A stretch of DNA of 64,000 bases from Psychroserpens luteus. Lineage in GTDB: Bacteria; Bacteroidota; Bacteroidia; Flavobacteriales; Flavobacteriaceae. A program made the translations under genes and the position numbers. Below are positions 19,551-28,281 of the stretch, in pieces (within the stretch, counting starts at the first letter, position 1; each line of letters begins with the position of its first letter). The DNA lies in contig NZ_JADILU010000002.1 in assembly GCF_015319355.1 (NCBI RefSeq), forward strand, positions 1 through 64,000. Reading direction: 5' to 3'. Under the pieces are notes generated by a model. The model ran no database searches. It saw only the letters and a program-made list of their open reading frames with translations, and was not told the origin of the DNA.

Positions 19551-20470
19551 TGAACATGAGATGTTGCACACTTCTGTTTTTATGTTGTTTTGTAACGCTT
19601 TTTGCTAACTCACAGTCGCAATCTAAATTTGATTCTTTTCTAAAACCAAGTGATTCTCTCAACAAATCACGAAGAAATACTGTTGTTATTACTGAGGCTA
19701 CTTTGGCTTCTCTTACTTTAATTGGTCTTAATCAATTATGGTATGCAGATTTTGAACATTCTAAATTTAAAACCATTAACGATTCCGACGAATGGTTGCA
19801 AATGGATAAACTAGGTCATGTATTCTCTTCTTATCAATTGGGTAGAGTGGGTGCTAATACGCTTAATTGGGCAGGAGTTAGTAAAAATGATCAACTTATT
19901 TATGGAGCAACTTTAGGTTTTGGGTTTTTAACTGCAGTTGAGATGTTTGATGGTTATTCAAAAGAATGGGGATTTTCATGGTCTGATATGGCAGCAAATG
20001 CAGCAGGAACAGGATTGTATGTTGGACAAGAATTACTTTGGGATGAACAACGTATAACTTTAAAATATTCATTTCATCAAACCAAATATGCAAATCAACG
20101 TCCAGATAAATTGGGCGATGGTTTTTTAGAGGAAGTTCTAAAAGATTACAATGGTCAAACCTATTGGTTAAGTGCTAACGTGAATTCTTTCTTTAAAGAT
20201 AGTAAAATCCCTAAGTGGGTAAATGTTGCATTTGGTTATGGAGCAGAGGGAATGTTGACAGGAAAAACAGAGCCTACTGATAACTTGCTCATAACGCAAA
20301 ATAGGAGGCGTCAATTTTATCTTAGTTTGGATGTTGATCTAAGTAGAATAAAGACAAATTCTCGCGTTTTGAGGACTATCTTTGACGTTTTTAATGTCAT
20401 AAAAGTGCCAGCTCCAACGATTTCGTTTGACCGAGAAAATGGCATGAAGCTCCACTATATCTACTTTTAA
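19550..20470 (+). CDS. DUF2279 (YfiM-like) outer-surface protein
   Basis: A 306-residue exported protein with a signal peptide (1-21, ends FANSQSQ). It contains the DUF2279 core WLQMDKLGHVFSSYQLGR and GFSWSDMAANAAGTGLYVGQELLWDE, which places it with the E. coli YfiM family. That family has no known function to my knowledge. The alternating hydrophobic pattern at the C-terminus ending in aromatic residues (KLHYIYF) suggests beta strands in the outer membrane. It overlaps mltG by 1 base and is last in the operon. Confidence 0.82.
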   Translation: MNMRCCTLLFLCCFVTLFANSQSQSKFDSFLKPSDSLNKSRRNTVVITEATLASLTLIGLNQLWYADFEHSKFKTINDSDEWLQMDKLGHVFSSYQLGRVGANTLNWAGVSKNDQLIYGATLGFGFLTAVEMFDGYSKEWGFSWSDMAANAAGTGLYVGQELLWDEQRITLKYSFHQTKYANQRPDKLGDGFLEEVLKDYNGQTYWLSANVNSFFKDSKIPKWVNVAFGYGAEGMLTGKTEPTDNLLITQNRRRQFYLSLDVDLSRIKTNSRVLRTIFDVFNVIKVPAPTISFDRENGMKLHYIYF

Positions 20471-20512
20471 CAACACTTTAACAGCTTATTTTCAGTAAGT
20501 TAATAAATGTCG

Positions 20513-20520
20513 TATATTTG
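20513..20520 (+). promoter_or_regulatory. promoter -7 element of the lysozyme-fold gene
   Basis: TATATTTG followed by C, 59 bases before the start codon at 20579. Confidence 0.65.
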
Positions 20521-20578
20521 CATGCTGAAATTTTAGGACAGTTTAGGGAACATTTAGTCTTAAAGAAAGTGAGCATTT

Positions 20579-21256
20579 ATGATAAAAAAAACAAAAAATT
20601 ATTTCGTCATTTCATTAGCTATTTGTGTGACGCTTTATTTGGCTCTCAAACCTCAAGAATCATTAAATATTGAAGATTATTCTACAGCAGGTTTAGAACT
20701 TAATTATGATATGAGCCATGATCTTGCATCTCTTGATGAAAATAATCAGATGCAATTATCAAATCCATTACAATCAACTCATTTGTCTTTTCCTCATATA
20801 GGTAAATCTTATGTAGGTTTTAAAGAAGCTTTGGCTTTTAAAGAATCTAGAGGTAATTATTTTACAGTAAATACTTTGGGTTATTTGGGTAAATATCAAT
20901 TTGGAGCAGAAACATTAAAACTTATTGGAATATATAATCCTAATCAGTTTTTATATAATCCAAAACTTCAAGAAAAAGCGTTTTTAGCAAATGCAGAACG
21001 TAATAAATGGATTCTTAGAAAAGACATCAAACGTTTTGAAGGCAAAAAGATTAAAGGTGTTGTGATTACAGAATCTGGCATCTTGGCAGCTGCTCATTTA
21101 GCAGGTCCTGGAAGTGTGAAGAAATTTTTAAGAAGTTATGGAAAAACAAATGTATCTGATGCTTATGGTTCTTCTGTAAGATATTATATGAAAAAGTTTT
21201 CTGGATATGACACCTCTTTTATTGAAGCCGATAAGAAGGCAAAGGCTGTTATGTAA
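20579..21256 (+). CDS. exported lysozyme-fold (transglycosylase-like) protein
   Basis: A 225-residue protein with an N-terminal membrane/signal segment (8-25), a linker and a domain. The domain has KEALAFKESRGNYFTVNTLGYLGKYQFG, the E-S-x-G and GxYQF pattern of lytic transglycosylases and phage lysozymes (Glu at about 89). TESGILAAAHLAGPGSVKKFL follows, as in that superfamily. It probably cleaves or binds peptidoglycan; flavobacterial homologues are often called peptidoglycan-binding LysM proteins, but I see no LysM here. Single gene with its own promoter and terminator. Confidence 0.78.
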   Translation: MIKKTKNYFVISLAICVTLYLALKPQESLNIEDYSTAGLELNYDMSHDLASLDENNQMQLSNPLQSTHLSFPHIGKSYVGFKEALAFKESRGNYFTVNTLGYLGKYQFGAETLKLIGIYNPNQFLYNPKLQEKAFLANAERNKWILRKDIKRFEGKKIKGVVITESGILAAAHLAGPGSVKKFLRSYGKTNVSDAYGSSVRYYMKKFSGYDTSFIEADKKAKAVM

Positions 21257-21274
21257 ACTATTTAAAGTACTATA

Positions 21275-21313
21275 AAAAAAGCAGAAAGTTACAGTGTAGC
21301 TTTCTGCTTTTTT
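21275..21313 (+). terminator. terminator of the lysozyme-fold gene
   Basis: AAAAAAGCAGAAAG (21275-21288) pairs with CTTTCTGCTTTTTT (21300-21313), just past the stop at 21256. Confidence 0.9.
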
Positions 21314-21491
21314 ATTTAAAATTCTTAATTATAATATTCGTATTCAATTTTAGTAATAGCTTCTACATTGTTCTTTTTACATTTCTCTTAGAATAGATTT
21401 GATAGTTAGAGTTGTCTGTGACGTAGAAATTTTTATTGAATATAAGATGATGTAAATAGCTATAAAATCGTAAGATGTATTAATGATTTCA

Positions 21492-22205
21492 TTAATCCTT
21501 ATGAATCACAAAAATTGCAGGTCGTTTATGTAAATCAACTTTTGCATGTTTCCATTCACTTACGGTCATTGTTTTAATATATTCTGAAGGTAGAGTGATA
21601 TCACAAGCAATACAAACTCTTGTATTTGGGTGAAGTGTCGCGCAAATATCTTCTAATATTTTATTATTGCGATAAGGTGTTTCAATAAATAATTGTGTTT
21701 GATTTTGCTCAAAAGATAAACGTTCTAAGCGTTTAAGAGTTGCTTTGCGTTCTCCTTTATCTATTGGGATGTAGCCATTGAAAGCAAATGATTGCCCGTT
21801 CATTCCAGAGCTCATCAAAGCTAACACAATAGAAGATGGACCAACTAATGGTACAACTTGTATGTTGTTTTCATGTGCTAGTTTTACAATATCTGCACCT
21901 GGATCTGCAATACCAGGACAACCAGCTTCAGAGAGTAAACCCATTGATTTTCCGTTTTTGCAGTCATCAAGAAAATGTTGTGTTTCTTCTGGTGTTGTGT
22001 ATTTATTTAAAACCTTGAAGTTTAAGTTGGATTGTTGCTTTCTAGAATCTACTTTTTTTATAAATCCTCGAGCAGTTTTTTCGTTTTCGACAATATAGTC
22101 GTCAATCATTTCAATAATTTTTTTTACTGAAATAGGCAAGACTTCTAAAGGAGGATTGTCACCAAGACGTGTAGGTATAAGGTATAGTTTTCCTAAGGTG
22201 TTCAT
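21492..22205 (-). CDS. SAM-dependent methyltransferase, RsmI-like (tetrapyrrole methylase fold)
   Basis: A 237-residue protein of the family that contains RsmI, which 2'-O-methylates C1402 of 16S rRNA. The N-terminus KLYLIPTRLGDNPP replaces the usual YVVATPIGN-type start. The SAM-binding core SEAGCPGIADPGADIVKLA (about 95-113) and VPLVGPSSIVLALMSSGMNGQSFAFNGYIP match, as does FIETPYRN. Bacteroidota often carry this shorter RsmI-like form as well as, or instead of, RsmI, so I leave the symbol blank. It lies 6 bases from the sugar dehydrogenase gene upstream on the same strand. Confidence 0.85.
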   Translation of the reverse strand: MNTLGKLYLIPTRLGDNPPLEVLPISVKKIIEMIDDYIVENEKTARGFIKKVDSRKQQSNLNFKVLNKYTTPEETQHFLDDCKNGKSMGLLSEAGCPGIADPGADIVKLAHENNIQVVPLVGPSSIVLALMSSGMNGQSFAFNGYIPIDKGERKATLKRLERLSFEQNQTQLFIETPYRNNKILEDICATLHPNTRVCIACDITLPSEYIKTMTVSEWKHAKVDLHKRPAIFVIHKD

Positions 22206-22210
22206 AATTG

Positions 22211-23620
22211 TTATTCAATAATAAGTTTACGAATATTTCTGCTTCCTTTAGAGTTTTTAATTTCTATGAGATATAATCCGGTAGTTAACATTTCCGTAGA
22301 AATAGTCATTAATTGCTCATCAAAATTAGAGTGCTTTGCTATTAATTTTCCTTGTACATCATAAATATTGATATATTCTATTTGGTTTGATGTATTGATT
22401 AAATCAAAGGTTAGTTCATTTTTTGCAGGATTAGGATACATTTTAATATCAGTGATTGAATACTCTGCAGTATTTAGTGTGTTTTCTATAATTCTAAAAA
22501 TAGCACCTTGGTATAGACTAACCACATATAATTCACCGTTAACATCTTCTCCAAAAGCAGAGATTCCTAGTCCAGATAAATCTTCTATAAAAGCAATCTC
22601 ATAATTATCAGGTGTTGTTTCTTTAACATAACCTATATCATCACTACAAAAGTCTGAAAAGAAATATAGGCCTGCTAAGGTGGTTTGAGAAGAGCCTCTG
22701 TAAATGTAGCCACCAGTAATAGAACATCCACCAGTAGCGCTATGAGTATATTGAGCTATAGGAGCTTCGTGGGTTATGATATCACAACCGGTTTCAGTAC
22801 TAAAAATAGAATTTCCTTCAAAACACTTCCAACCGTAATTTTCACCTCCTGTTGATGATACACTAGCTCTATTGATTTCTTCAATTTGATTTTGTCCTAC
22901 ATCTGCTATCCATAAATCTCCTGTAGTTCTATCAAATGAAAACTTCCAAGGATTTCTTAATCCATAAGACCAAATTTCATCTAAAGCAGTTGAAACACCA
23001 ATAAACGGATTGTCTGATGGAATTAAATAAGTCGTCCCAGCAGAAATTTGCTCTGGAGTAACATTAACATCTATTCTTAGCATTTTACCAAGTAATAAAC
23101 TTAAATTTTGAGCTCTATTTCCAGGGTCACCTGAAGCACCACCATCACCTAAAGAAATATATAAATAACCATCAGGACCAAAATTTAAATCACCACCATT
23201 ATGATTTGGGTAAGGTTGTACAACGTTTAGGAGTGTAACTTCAGAGTTTGGATCTGCTATACCTGTAGCGCTTCTTGTAAATCTTGAAATTACAGTGTCT
23301 GCGTTATTATCAATATAGTTAACGTAAAAGAATCCATTAGTAGCATAATTAGGATGAAAAGCTATGGCTAGTAAGCCTTGTTCTCCTCCAAGATCGGTTA
23401 CTCTATCATTGATATCTAAAAAGGGAGTTGGGTTTACAGTGCCAACTGCGTTAATTATTTTTATAACACCAGCTCTTTCAACAACAAAAAGTCTATCGTC
23501 TCCAGCATGTTTAACATTAACAGGACTTGAAAGACCGGTAACAAAAGATTCTAAAGAAATGTTTTGAGCGAAACTTAATGACACAAAACTGAAGATTAGT
23601 AGAAATGTAATTTTTCTCAT
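22211..23620 (-). CDS. secreted PQQ-type glucose/sorbosone dehydrogenase with type IX sorting domain
   Basis: A 469-residue exported protein with a signal peptide (1-18, FAQ cut). A six-bladed propeller of the soluble quinoprotein glucose dehydrogenase family comes next, with YPNHNGGDLNFGPDGYLYISLGDGG, LLGKMLRIDV, SYGLRNPWKFSFDRTTGDLWIADVGQN and GWKCFEG. A C-terminal sorting domain with YPNPAKNELTF and IYDVQGKLI ends the protein. It would be released or bound at the cell surface by the type IX system and oxidise sugars with PQQ or a related cofactor. HYR/HHIP-like non-enzymatic relatives exist, so activity is inferred. Confidence 0.88.
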   Translation of the reverse strand: MRKITFLLIFSFVSLSFAQNISLESFVTGLSSPVNVKHAGDDRLFVVERAGVIKIINAVGTVNPTPFLDINDRVTDLGGEQGLLAIAFHPNYATNGFFYVNYIDNNADTVISRFTRSATGIADPNSEVTLLNVVQPYPNHNGGDLNFGPDGYLYISLGDGGASGDPGNRAQNLSLLLGKMLRIDVNVTPEQISAGTTYLIPSDNPFIGVSTALDEIWSYGLRNPWKFSFDRTTGDLWIADVGQNQIEEINRASVSSTGGENYGWKCFEGNSIFSTETGCDIITHEAPIAQYTHSATGGCSITGGYIYRGSSQTTLAGLYFFSDFCSDDIGYVKETTPDNYEIAFIEDLSGLGISAFGEDVNGELYVVSLYQGAIFRIIENTLNTAEYSITDIKMYPNPAKNELTFDLINTSNQIEYINIYDVQGKLIAKHSNFDEQLMTISTEMLTTGLYLIEIKNSKGSRNIRKLIIE

Positions 23621-23693
23621 TTTTCTAAAATTTAAGATTTTTTTTACAAAATACGAAAAAAACCCGCAATAATTATAGCAATTATACTGATGT

Positions 23694-24149
23694 TCAACTC
23701 AATAGCTGACGTGAGATAATATTAGTAACATTATCTAAAAGCTTATAAACGTTCTCGAAATTTGAAATATCTCCATGATATGGATCAGGAACGTGTTTTT
23801 CTGAAATAGAGCTGTCAACCTCTAAAATGAGTTTTACTTTAGCAATGTCTTCTGTATGTCTTGCAAGTTTGACAATATTCTCAAAATTAGAATGGTCCAT
23901 AACATAGATATAATCAAATGTATCAAAATCTGTAATTTTAAATTGGCGACCTTGTTGTTGAGAAATATCTATACCATGAGCTTTGGCAACCGCAATTGAG
24001 CGTTGATCTGGTGAATCGCCAACATGATAATTTGCTGTGCCAGCAGAATCTACATAAAATCGATCACTAGGAAGCTTAGATTCTAAGATCCCATGAGCTA
24101 ATGGAGATCGACAAATATTGCCTAAACAAACCACTAGGATGCTTGTCAT
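23694..24149 (-). CDS. low-molecular-weight protein-tyrosine phosphatase
   Basis: A 151-residue cytosolic phosphatase with the P-loop CLGNICRS at the N-terminus (Cys8 and Arg14 of CX5R) and the general acid Asp122 in VPDPYHGD. Length and layout are typical. LMW-PTPs in bacteria often regulate polysaccharide export kinases, but no such kinase is adjacent. It follows dnaA by 9 bases on the same strand and is likely cotranscribed with it. Confidence 0.95.
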   Translation of the reverse strand: MTSILVVCLGNICRSPLAHGILESKLPSDRFYVDSAGTANYHVGDSPDQRSIAVAKAHGIDISQQQGRQFKITDFDTFDYIYVMDHSNFENIVKLARHTEDIAKVKLILEVDSSISEKHVPDPYHGDISNFENVYKLLDNVTNIISRQLLS

Positions 24150-24158
24150 AATATTTAA

Positions 24159-25586
24159 TTAAAGAGATAATTTTTTAGAAAGATCTTCTACGTATTTTCT
24201 GAATTGCTTGTCTGTAGATGATAGATTATCAACAGTTTTACAAGCGTGAAGAACTGTAGCGTGATCACGTTTTCCTATTTGAGAACCAATACTAGCTAAA
24301 GAAGCTTTAGTGTATTTTTTCGCAAAGAACATTGCTAATTGTCTAGCTTGTACAATGTGACGTTTTCTTGTTTTAGATTGTAATGTGCTTACATCCATTT
24401 GGAAATAATCTGAAACTACTTTTTGGATATAATCTATTGAAACTTCTCGCTTGGTGTTTTTTACAAACTTTTCAACGATTTCTTTAGCAAGACTAATTGT
24501 AATCTCTTTTTTATTGAAAGACGATTGAGCAATTAATGATATAATAGCACCTTCTAATTCGCGAACATTAGTTTTGATATGTTTTGCAACATATTCTATA
24601 ATGTCATCTTCCATTTCAACACCATCACGATAGAGTTTGTTTTTTAGAATAGACACTCTAGTTTCAAAATCTGGACTTTGCAATTCTGCGGAAAGTCCCC
24701 ATTTAAAACGTGATAATAAGCGTTGCTCAATATCTTGCATATCAACAGGAGCTTTGTCACTAGTTAAAATAACTTGCTTTCCGTTTTGATGTAAGTGATT
24801 GAATATGTGAAAAAATACATCTTGAGTTCCTGACTTTCCAGATAAGAACTGTACATCATCAATAATCAATACATCGATGATTTGGTAAAAATGTATAAAA
24901 TCGTTTCTATTGTTCTTTTTTACAGAATCAATATACTGTTGTGTGAATTTTTCCGCAGAAATGTATAAAACTGTTTTTTCTGGATACTTATCTTTAATAT
25001 CAACACCAATAGCATGTGCTAAATGTGTTTTTCCTAGACCAACACCTCCAAAAATCAATAATGGATTAAATGATGTTCCTCCAGGTTTATTAGCTACTGC
25101 TAAACCAGCATTTCTAGCTAAACGATTAGAATCTCCTTCAAGAAAATTCTCGAAACTATAATTAGGATTAAGTTGAGACTCAATCTTTACATTTCTAATT
25201 CCAGGAATTATAAACGGATTTTTAAGTTCTGGGTTTTTGTTATTTAACGGAACATCTACATCTTGAGATTTTAAAGCGCCTCGATTTGAACTAGGAATTT
25301 TTTCTGTAAATGGTTGCTTATTACCATAGGTATTTTCCATTTTGATAACATAAACCAATTTAGCAGATTCGCCAATTTGTTTCGTAAGTGCAACTTTTAA
25401 AATCTTAACGTAGTGTTCTTCTAACCATTCGTAAAAAAACTTACTAGGAACTTGAATACTTAAAGCATTATCAGTAAGTTTAACTGCTACTATAGGTTCA
25501 AACCAAGTTTTGTAGGCTTGAGGTTGAATATTATCTTTTATAAATGAAAGACAGTTATTCCAAACCGATTGCGCAGTTACATCCAT
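24159..25586 (-). CDS. dnaA: chromosomal replication initiator DnaA
   Basis: AAA+ initiator that melts oriC. All four domains are present in 475 residues: the N-terminal interaction domain (1-90, WNNCLSFIKDNIQPQAYKTWFEPI), a variable linker and the ATPase. The ATPase has Walker A GGVGLGKTHLAHAIG (about 178-192) and Walker B VLIIDDVQFLSG. The C-terminal DNA-binding domain carries the signature SQIGKRDHATVLHACKTV. A hairpin plus T run lies in the 5' region on the minus strand (25629-25650), and one DnaA-box-like site at 25605-25613. Confidence 0.98.
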   Translation of the reverse strand: MDVTAQSVWNNCLSFIKDNIQPQAYKTWFEPIVAVKLTDNALSIQVPSKFFYEWLEEHYVKILKVALTKQIGESAKLVYVIKMENTYGNKQPFTEKIPSSNRGALKSQDVDVPLNNKNPELKNPFIIPGIRNVKIESQLNPNYSFENFLEGDSNRLARNAGLAVANKPGGTSFNPLLIFGGVGLGKTHLAHAIGVDIKDKYPEKTVLYISAEKFTQQYIDSVKKNNRNDFIHFYQIIDVLIIDDVQFLSGKSGTQDVFFHIFNHLHQNGKQVILTSDKAPVDMQDIEQRLLSRFKWGLSAELQSPDFETRVSILKNKLYRDGVEMEDDIIEYVAKHIKTNVRELEGAIISLIAQSSFNKKEITISLAKEIVEKFVKNTKREVSIDYIQKVVSDYFQMDVSTLQSKTRKRHIVQARQLAMFFAKKYTKASLASIGSQIGKRDHATVLHACKTVDNLSSTDKQFRKYVEDLSKKLSL

Positions 25587-25604
25587 TCTTTAAGTTAATT
25601 TTTG

Positions 25605-25613
25605 TGTTGATAA
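25605..25613 (-). promoter_or_regulatory. DnaA-box-like site upstream of dnaA
   Basis: The minus strand reads TTATCAACA, one mismatch from TTATCCACA, 19 bases upstream of the dnaA start codon. It could serve autoregulation. A chance match in AT-rich DNA is likely enough to keep confidence low. Confidence 0.3.
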
Positions 25614-25628
25614 TTAGTTAGCAAAAAA

Positions 25629-25650
25629 AAGAGAAATCTGAGTTTCTCTT
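25629..25650 (-). terminator. hairpin with T run between dnaA and its upstream region (attenuator or terminator)
   Basis: On the minus strand AAGAGAAA (25650-25643) pairs with TTTCTCTT (25636-25629) around a 6-base loop and runs into eight or nine T. It lies about 43 bases before the dnaA ATG. It would either stop transcripts arriving from the convergent yigZ operon or act as an attenuator in the dnaA leader. Confidence 0.55.
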
Positions 25651-25775
25651 CAAACATTCTAGACAGCAAATATGTGAACAAATTTCTTAATAAAAAAATT
25701 TAAATCTGTTGATTAATTAGAAATTTTTCCTCATGTTTAATTCCTCTCGAAAGTACAAAAAAAATATCAAAATTT

Positions 25776-26186
25776 ATGAGTAATCTAACTAAAACAATTG
25801 AAATAGAATTTAGAGTTCGTTATGGTGAAACAGATCAAATGGGAGTTGTGTATCATGGTAATTATGCACAATACTTTGAAATGGGAAGAACTGGCTGGCT
25901 TCGTGAAATGGGTTTTTCCTACAAAGCGATGGAGGAAAGTGGTATTATGTTGCCTGTGGTTTCATTATGTATAAATTACAAAAAGCCAGCACGTTATGAT
26001 GACCTCATTAAAGTAAAAACTACACTTGTAAAATTACCAACTGCAAAAATAGAATTTGATTATGAAATCGTAAATGAAAAAGATGAAATTTTAACTACTG
26101 GAAATTCAGTTTTGGTATTTGTTGATGTTAATAAGAATCGACCTACAAAATGTCCAGATTATATTTTAGATAAACTACGAAATTAA
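25776..26186 (+). CDS. acyl-CoA thioesterase, YbgC/FadM hotdog family
   Basis: A 136-residue hotdog-fold thioesterase. The signature VRYGETDQMGVVYHGNYAQYFE carries the catalytic Asp20 and conserved His27/Asn29. GRTGWLREMGFSYK on the long helix and the YKKPARYDDLIKV strand follow as in 4-hydroxybenzoyl-CoA thioesterase and YbgC relatives. Natural substrate is unknown. Divergent from dnaA; its last four bases overlap the end of the convergent YigZ gene. Confidence 0.9.
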   Translation: MSNLTKTIEIEFRVRYGETDQMGVVYHGNYAQYFEMGRTGWLREMGFSYKAMEESGIMLPVVSLCINYKKPARYDDLIKVKTTLVKLPTAKIEFDYEIVNEKDEILTTGNSVLVFVDVNKNRPTKCPDYILDKLRN

Positions 26187-26803
26187 TCGTTTAAATCCTT
26201 GATATTTATTTCGTAGAGTGAGTCAAAAATTTCAAATATTGAAGAAGCGTCTTTTAATCGTACCGAAATTGTAATCTCGCAACTCAATTCTAGCTTTTGA
26301 TTTGTGATATTTAAATTTCTCTCTTTAATAACTCTCATCACTTTATTCATATTCTTGTAGTCAAAATAGATCAAATATTCAATGTTTACAGTTCTGGTTA
26401 CAATTTTTGAAGCTTCAAGACTCATTTGGGCTCCTGTTTTGTATGCGTTTATTAATCCGCCAACACCTAATTTAGTGCCTCCAAAATATCTTACAACGAC
26501 AATAAGTATATTGGTGGCTCCAAAAGATTGTATTTGTCCATAAATTGGCATTCCTGCACTATTGTTTGGTTCTCCATCATCATTGGCTCTAAAGACATGG
26601 TCTTGTTCTTGCTTTCCAAATTGGTAGGCATAGCACCAATGTCTAGCTTGATGGTGTTGTTTTTTTAGATCTTCAAGGTGTTGTTTGACCTCTTCTTCTG
26701 AAGTAACAGGGAATGCGTAACCAAAAAACTTGCTATTTCTATCTTTAAATAGAACTTCTGGCGAAGGTTTGGTGATGGTTTTGTAAAGATCTGTTGTTTC
26801 CAT
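26183..26803 (-). CDS. YigZ/IMPACT-family protein
   Basis: A 206-residue protein with the UPF0029 N-domain: SKFFGYAFPVTSEEEV, HWCYAYQFG, RANDDGEPNNSAGMPI and VVRYFGGTKLGVGGLINAYK. A C-terminal DUF1949 ferredoxin-like domain follows. YigZ is a conserved protein related to eukaryotic IMPACT; its precise bacterial role is unsettled. It is last in a tight five-gene minus-strand unit (LEA-like lipoprotein, ribD, HAD, EamA, YigZ) with a 0-base gap to the transporter gene. Confidence 0.92.
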   Translation of the reverse strand: METTDLYKTITKPSPEVLFKDRNSKFFGYAFPVTSEEEVKQHLEDLKKQHHQARHWCYAYQFGKQEQDHVFRANDDGEPNNSAGMPIYGQIQSFGATNILIVVVRYFGGTKLGVGGLINAYKTGAQMSLEASKIVTRTVNIEYLIYFDYKNMNKVMRVIKERNLNITNQKLELSCEITISVRLKDASSIFEIFDSLYEINIKDLND

Positions 26804-27667
26804 TTATGCTAAAGTAACAATTACAATAGATATGATGGCTAATATAATTCCTGCCCAATTTATCTTAGAGATTTTTTCCTTAAAAAAGATCAAACCTAAA
26901 AGTGTAGAAATCATAACTATTGAGACATTGTTTACCGTGAATAAAGTTGAACTTTCTAAACTTTCGTGATTAAGAGCTTTTAATAGATAGTAGATTGAAA
27001 AGTAATTTGTGATCCCTAAAATAACACCTCCAATTATTGCTTTAACTGGAAATCTAAAAGGCTTTCGTATTGCTTTTACAATTAAAATAGTTGAGCCAAT
27101 AACAAAGGCAATTGCAAAAATAGTAGCTGAGAAAATAGGAATACTATTACCTGGTAGGTAAGTAGTTTCAATATATTTTATTGAAGTGTCAATAACACCA
27201 GATCCAAAAAACAATAATATAGGTAGCCACAAACCCTTAGTTGGATTGTCAATGTTTTTGGATTTGATAGAACTCAGGTAGACCGAAACAAGTGCTAATA
27301 CAATCCCAATAATTTTTTGGGCACCAACGCCTTCATTATAAACATATATTCCAAAAATTATAGGAATTATGACGCTCATTTTAGAAGCGACAGAAGCAAC
27401 AGAAAGCCCATTTCGTTGAGCAGTCAAAGCCATAACATTAAAAATAGCGATAAATAGAAACCCTAAACCTATAGCTCCATAAATCCATTTTGATGATACA
27501 ATCTCGCTTACAATTATTGGTTTGTCATACATCAACAAGCCAAATAAGCATGCAGTAAAATAATTGACTACAATGGCTTGGAGTGTGTTGATGTTATATT
27601 TATCGAATAGTTTAAAAATGATAAATATAAGTGTAGACGCAATAATACTTAATAATAGGTAGATCAA
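26804..27667 (-). CDS. EamA/DMT-superfamily transporter
   Basis: A 287-residue inner-membrane protein with ten predicted helices and two-fold internal repeat, as in drug/metabolite transporters. The first half ends AQKIIGIVLALVSVYLSS; the second repeats the pattern with FFKEKISKINWAGIILAIISIVIV. Such carriers export amino acids, nucleosides or other metabolites. Position next to ribD raises the idea of flavin or pyrimidine export, but that is context only. It overlaps the HAD gene by 4 bases. Confidence 0.87.
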   Translation of the reverse strand: MIYLLLSIIASTLIFIIFKLFDKYNINTLQAIVVNYFTACLFGLLMYDKPIIVSEIVSSKWIYGAIGLGFLFIAIFNVMALTAQRNGLSVASVASKMSVIIPIIFGIYVYNEGVGAQKIIGIVLALVSVYLSSIKSKNIDNPTKGLWLPILLFFGSGVIDTSIKYIETTYLPGNSIPIFSATIFAIAFVIGSTILIVKAIRKPFRFPVKAIIGGVILGITNYFSIYYLLKALNHESLESSTLFTVNNVSIVMISTLLGLIFFKEKISKINWAGIILAIISIVIVTLA

Positions 27668-28281
27668 AATAAATCTTTATTAATGGCAAATAAATCTACT
27701 ATATCTTGTGAAGTCTCATCAATATTCCATGTATGGATACCTAAAGAAGCTGCAGCAACAGTGTTTTCTTTGGTGTCATCAATAAAGAAACACTCTTCTG
27801 GTTTTAACTTGTTTTCTTTAAGTACAAACTCATAGATATCTGTATTTGGTTTTCTTAAATTGATTTCATGTGATAAGTAGAATTCATTAAAACAGGATTT
27901 GAAATCTTCATAAAAAGATACGTTTTCTGCAATCCAACTAATATGTAAATCATTGGTATTACTTAACAAAATAAGTTTGTGTGTTTTGTCTTCTGCTAGT
28001 TGTTTTATGAATTCTAATCTGTGCTCAGGAAAATCTTTTAAGATATAATTCCATGCTTCGATGATTGTTTTTTCTGATAACTTCGGAAAATTATCTGTGT
28101 AAAATTCTACAAATTCTTCCGTAGAAATCAAACCTTGTTCATATAATGTATTTACAGAGACGAGTTCTTCGGGTAATTCGTCGACTTCAAATAATTCTAG
28201 CGCATTTGTCATGGCGCCTTGCTTATCTAAATTGATGAAAACATCTCCAAAATCGAATATTATTGTTTTAATTGTTGACAT
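27664..28281 (-). CDS. HAD-superfamily hydrolase (YihX-like)
   Basis: A 205-residue phosphatase with the four HAD motifs: IIFDFGDVFIN (Asp nucleophile and Asp+3), LILLSNTNDLH (motif II), the lysine in NLRKPNTDIYEFVL (motif III) and CFFIDDTKENTVAAASLG (motif IV). A helical cap sits between motifs I and II, as in subfamily IA. It overlaps ribD by 14 bases. Riboflavin synthesis needs a HAD phosphatase for the 5-amino-6-ribitylamino-uracil phosphate step, and this gene's linkage to ribD makes it a reasonable candidate. Alpha-glucose-1-phosphatase (YihX) is the main alternative. Confidence 0.88.
   Translation of the reverse strand: MSTIKTIIFDFGDVFINLDKQGAMTNALELFEVDELPEELVSVNTLYEQGLISTEEFVEFYTDNFPKLSEKTIIEAWNYILKDFPEHRLEFIKQLAEDKTHKLILLSNTNDLHISWIAENVSFYEDFKSCFNEFYLSHEINLRKPNTDIYEFVLKENKLKPEECFFIDDTKENTVAAASLGIHTWNIDETSQDIVDLFAINKDLF

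Noticed and set aside
25587-25775. Replication origin next to dnaA
   Set aside because: Only one weak DnaA-box-like site is visible and there is no clear box cluster; a genome-wide GC-skew plot would decide.
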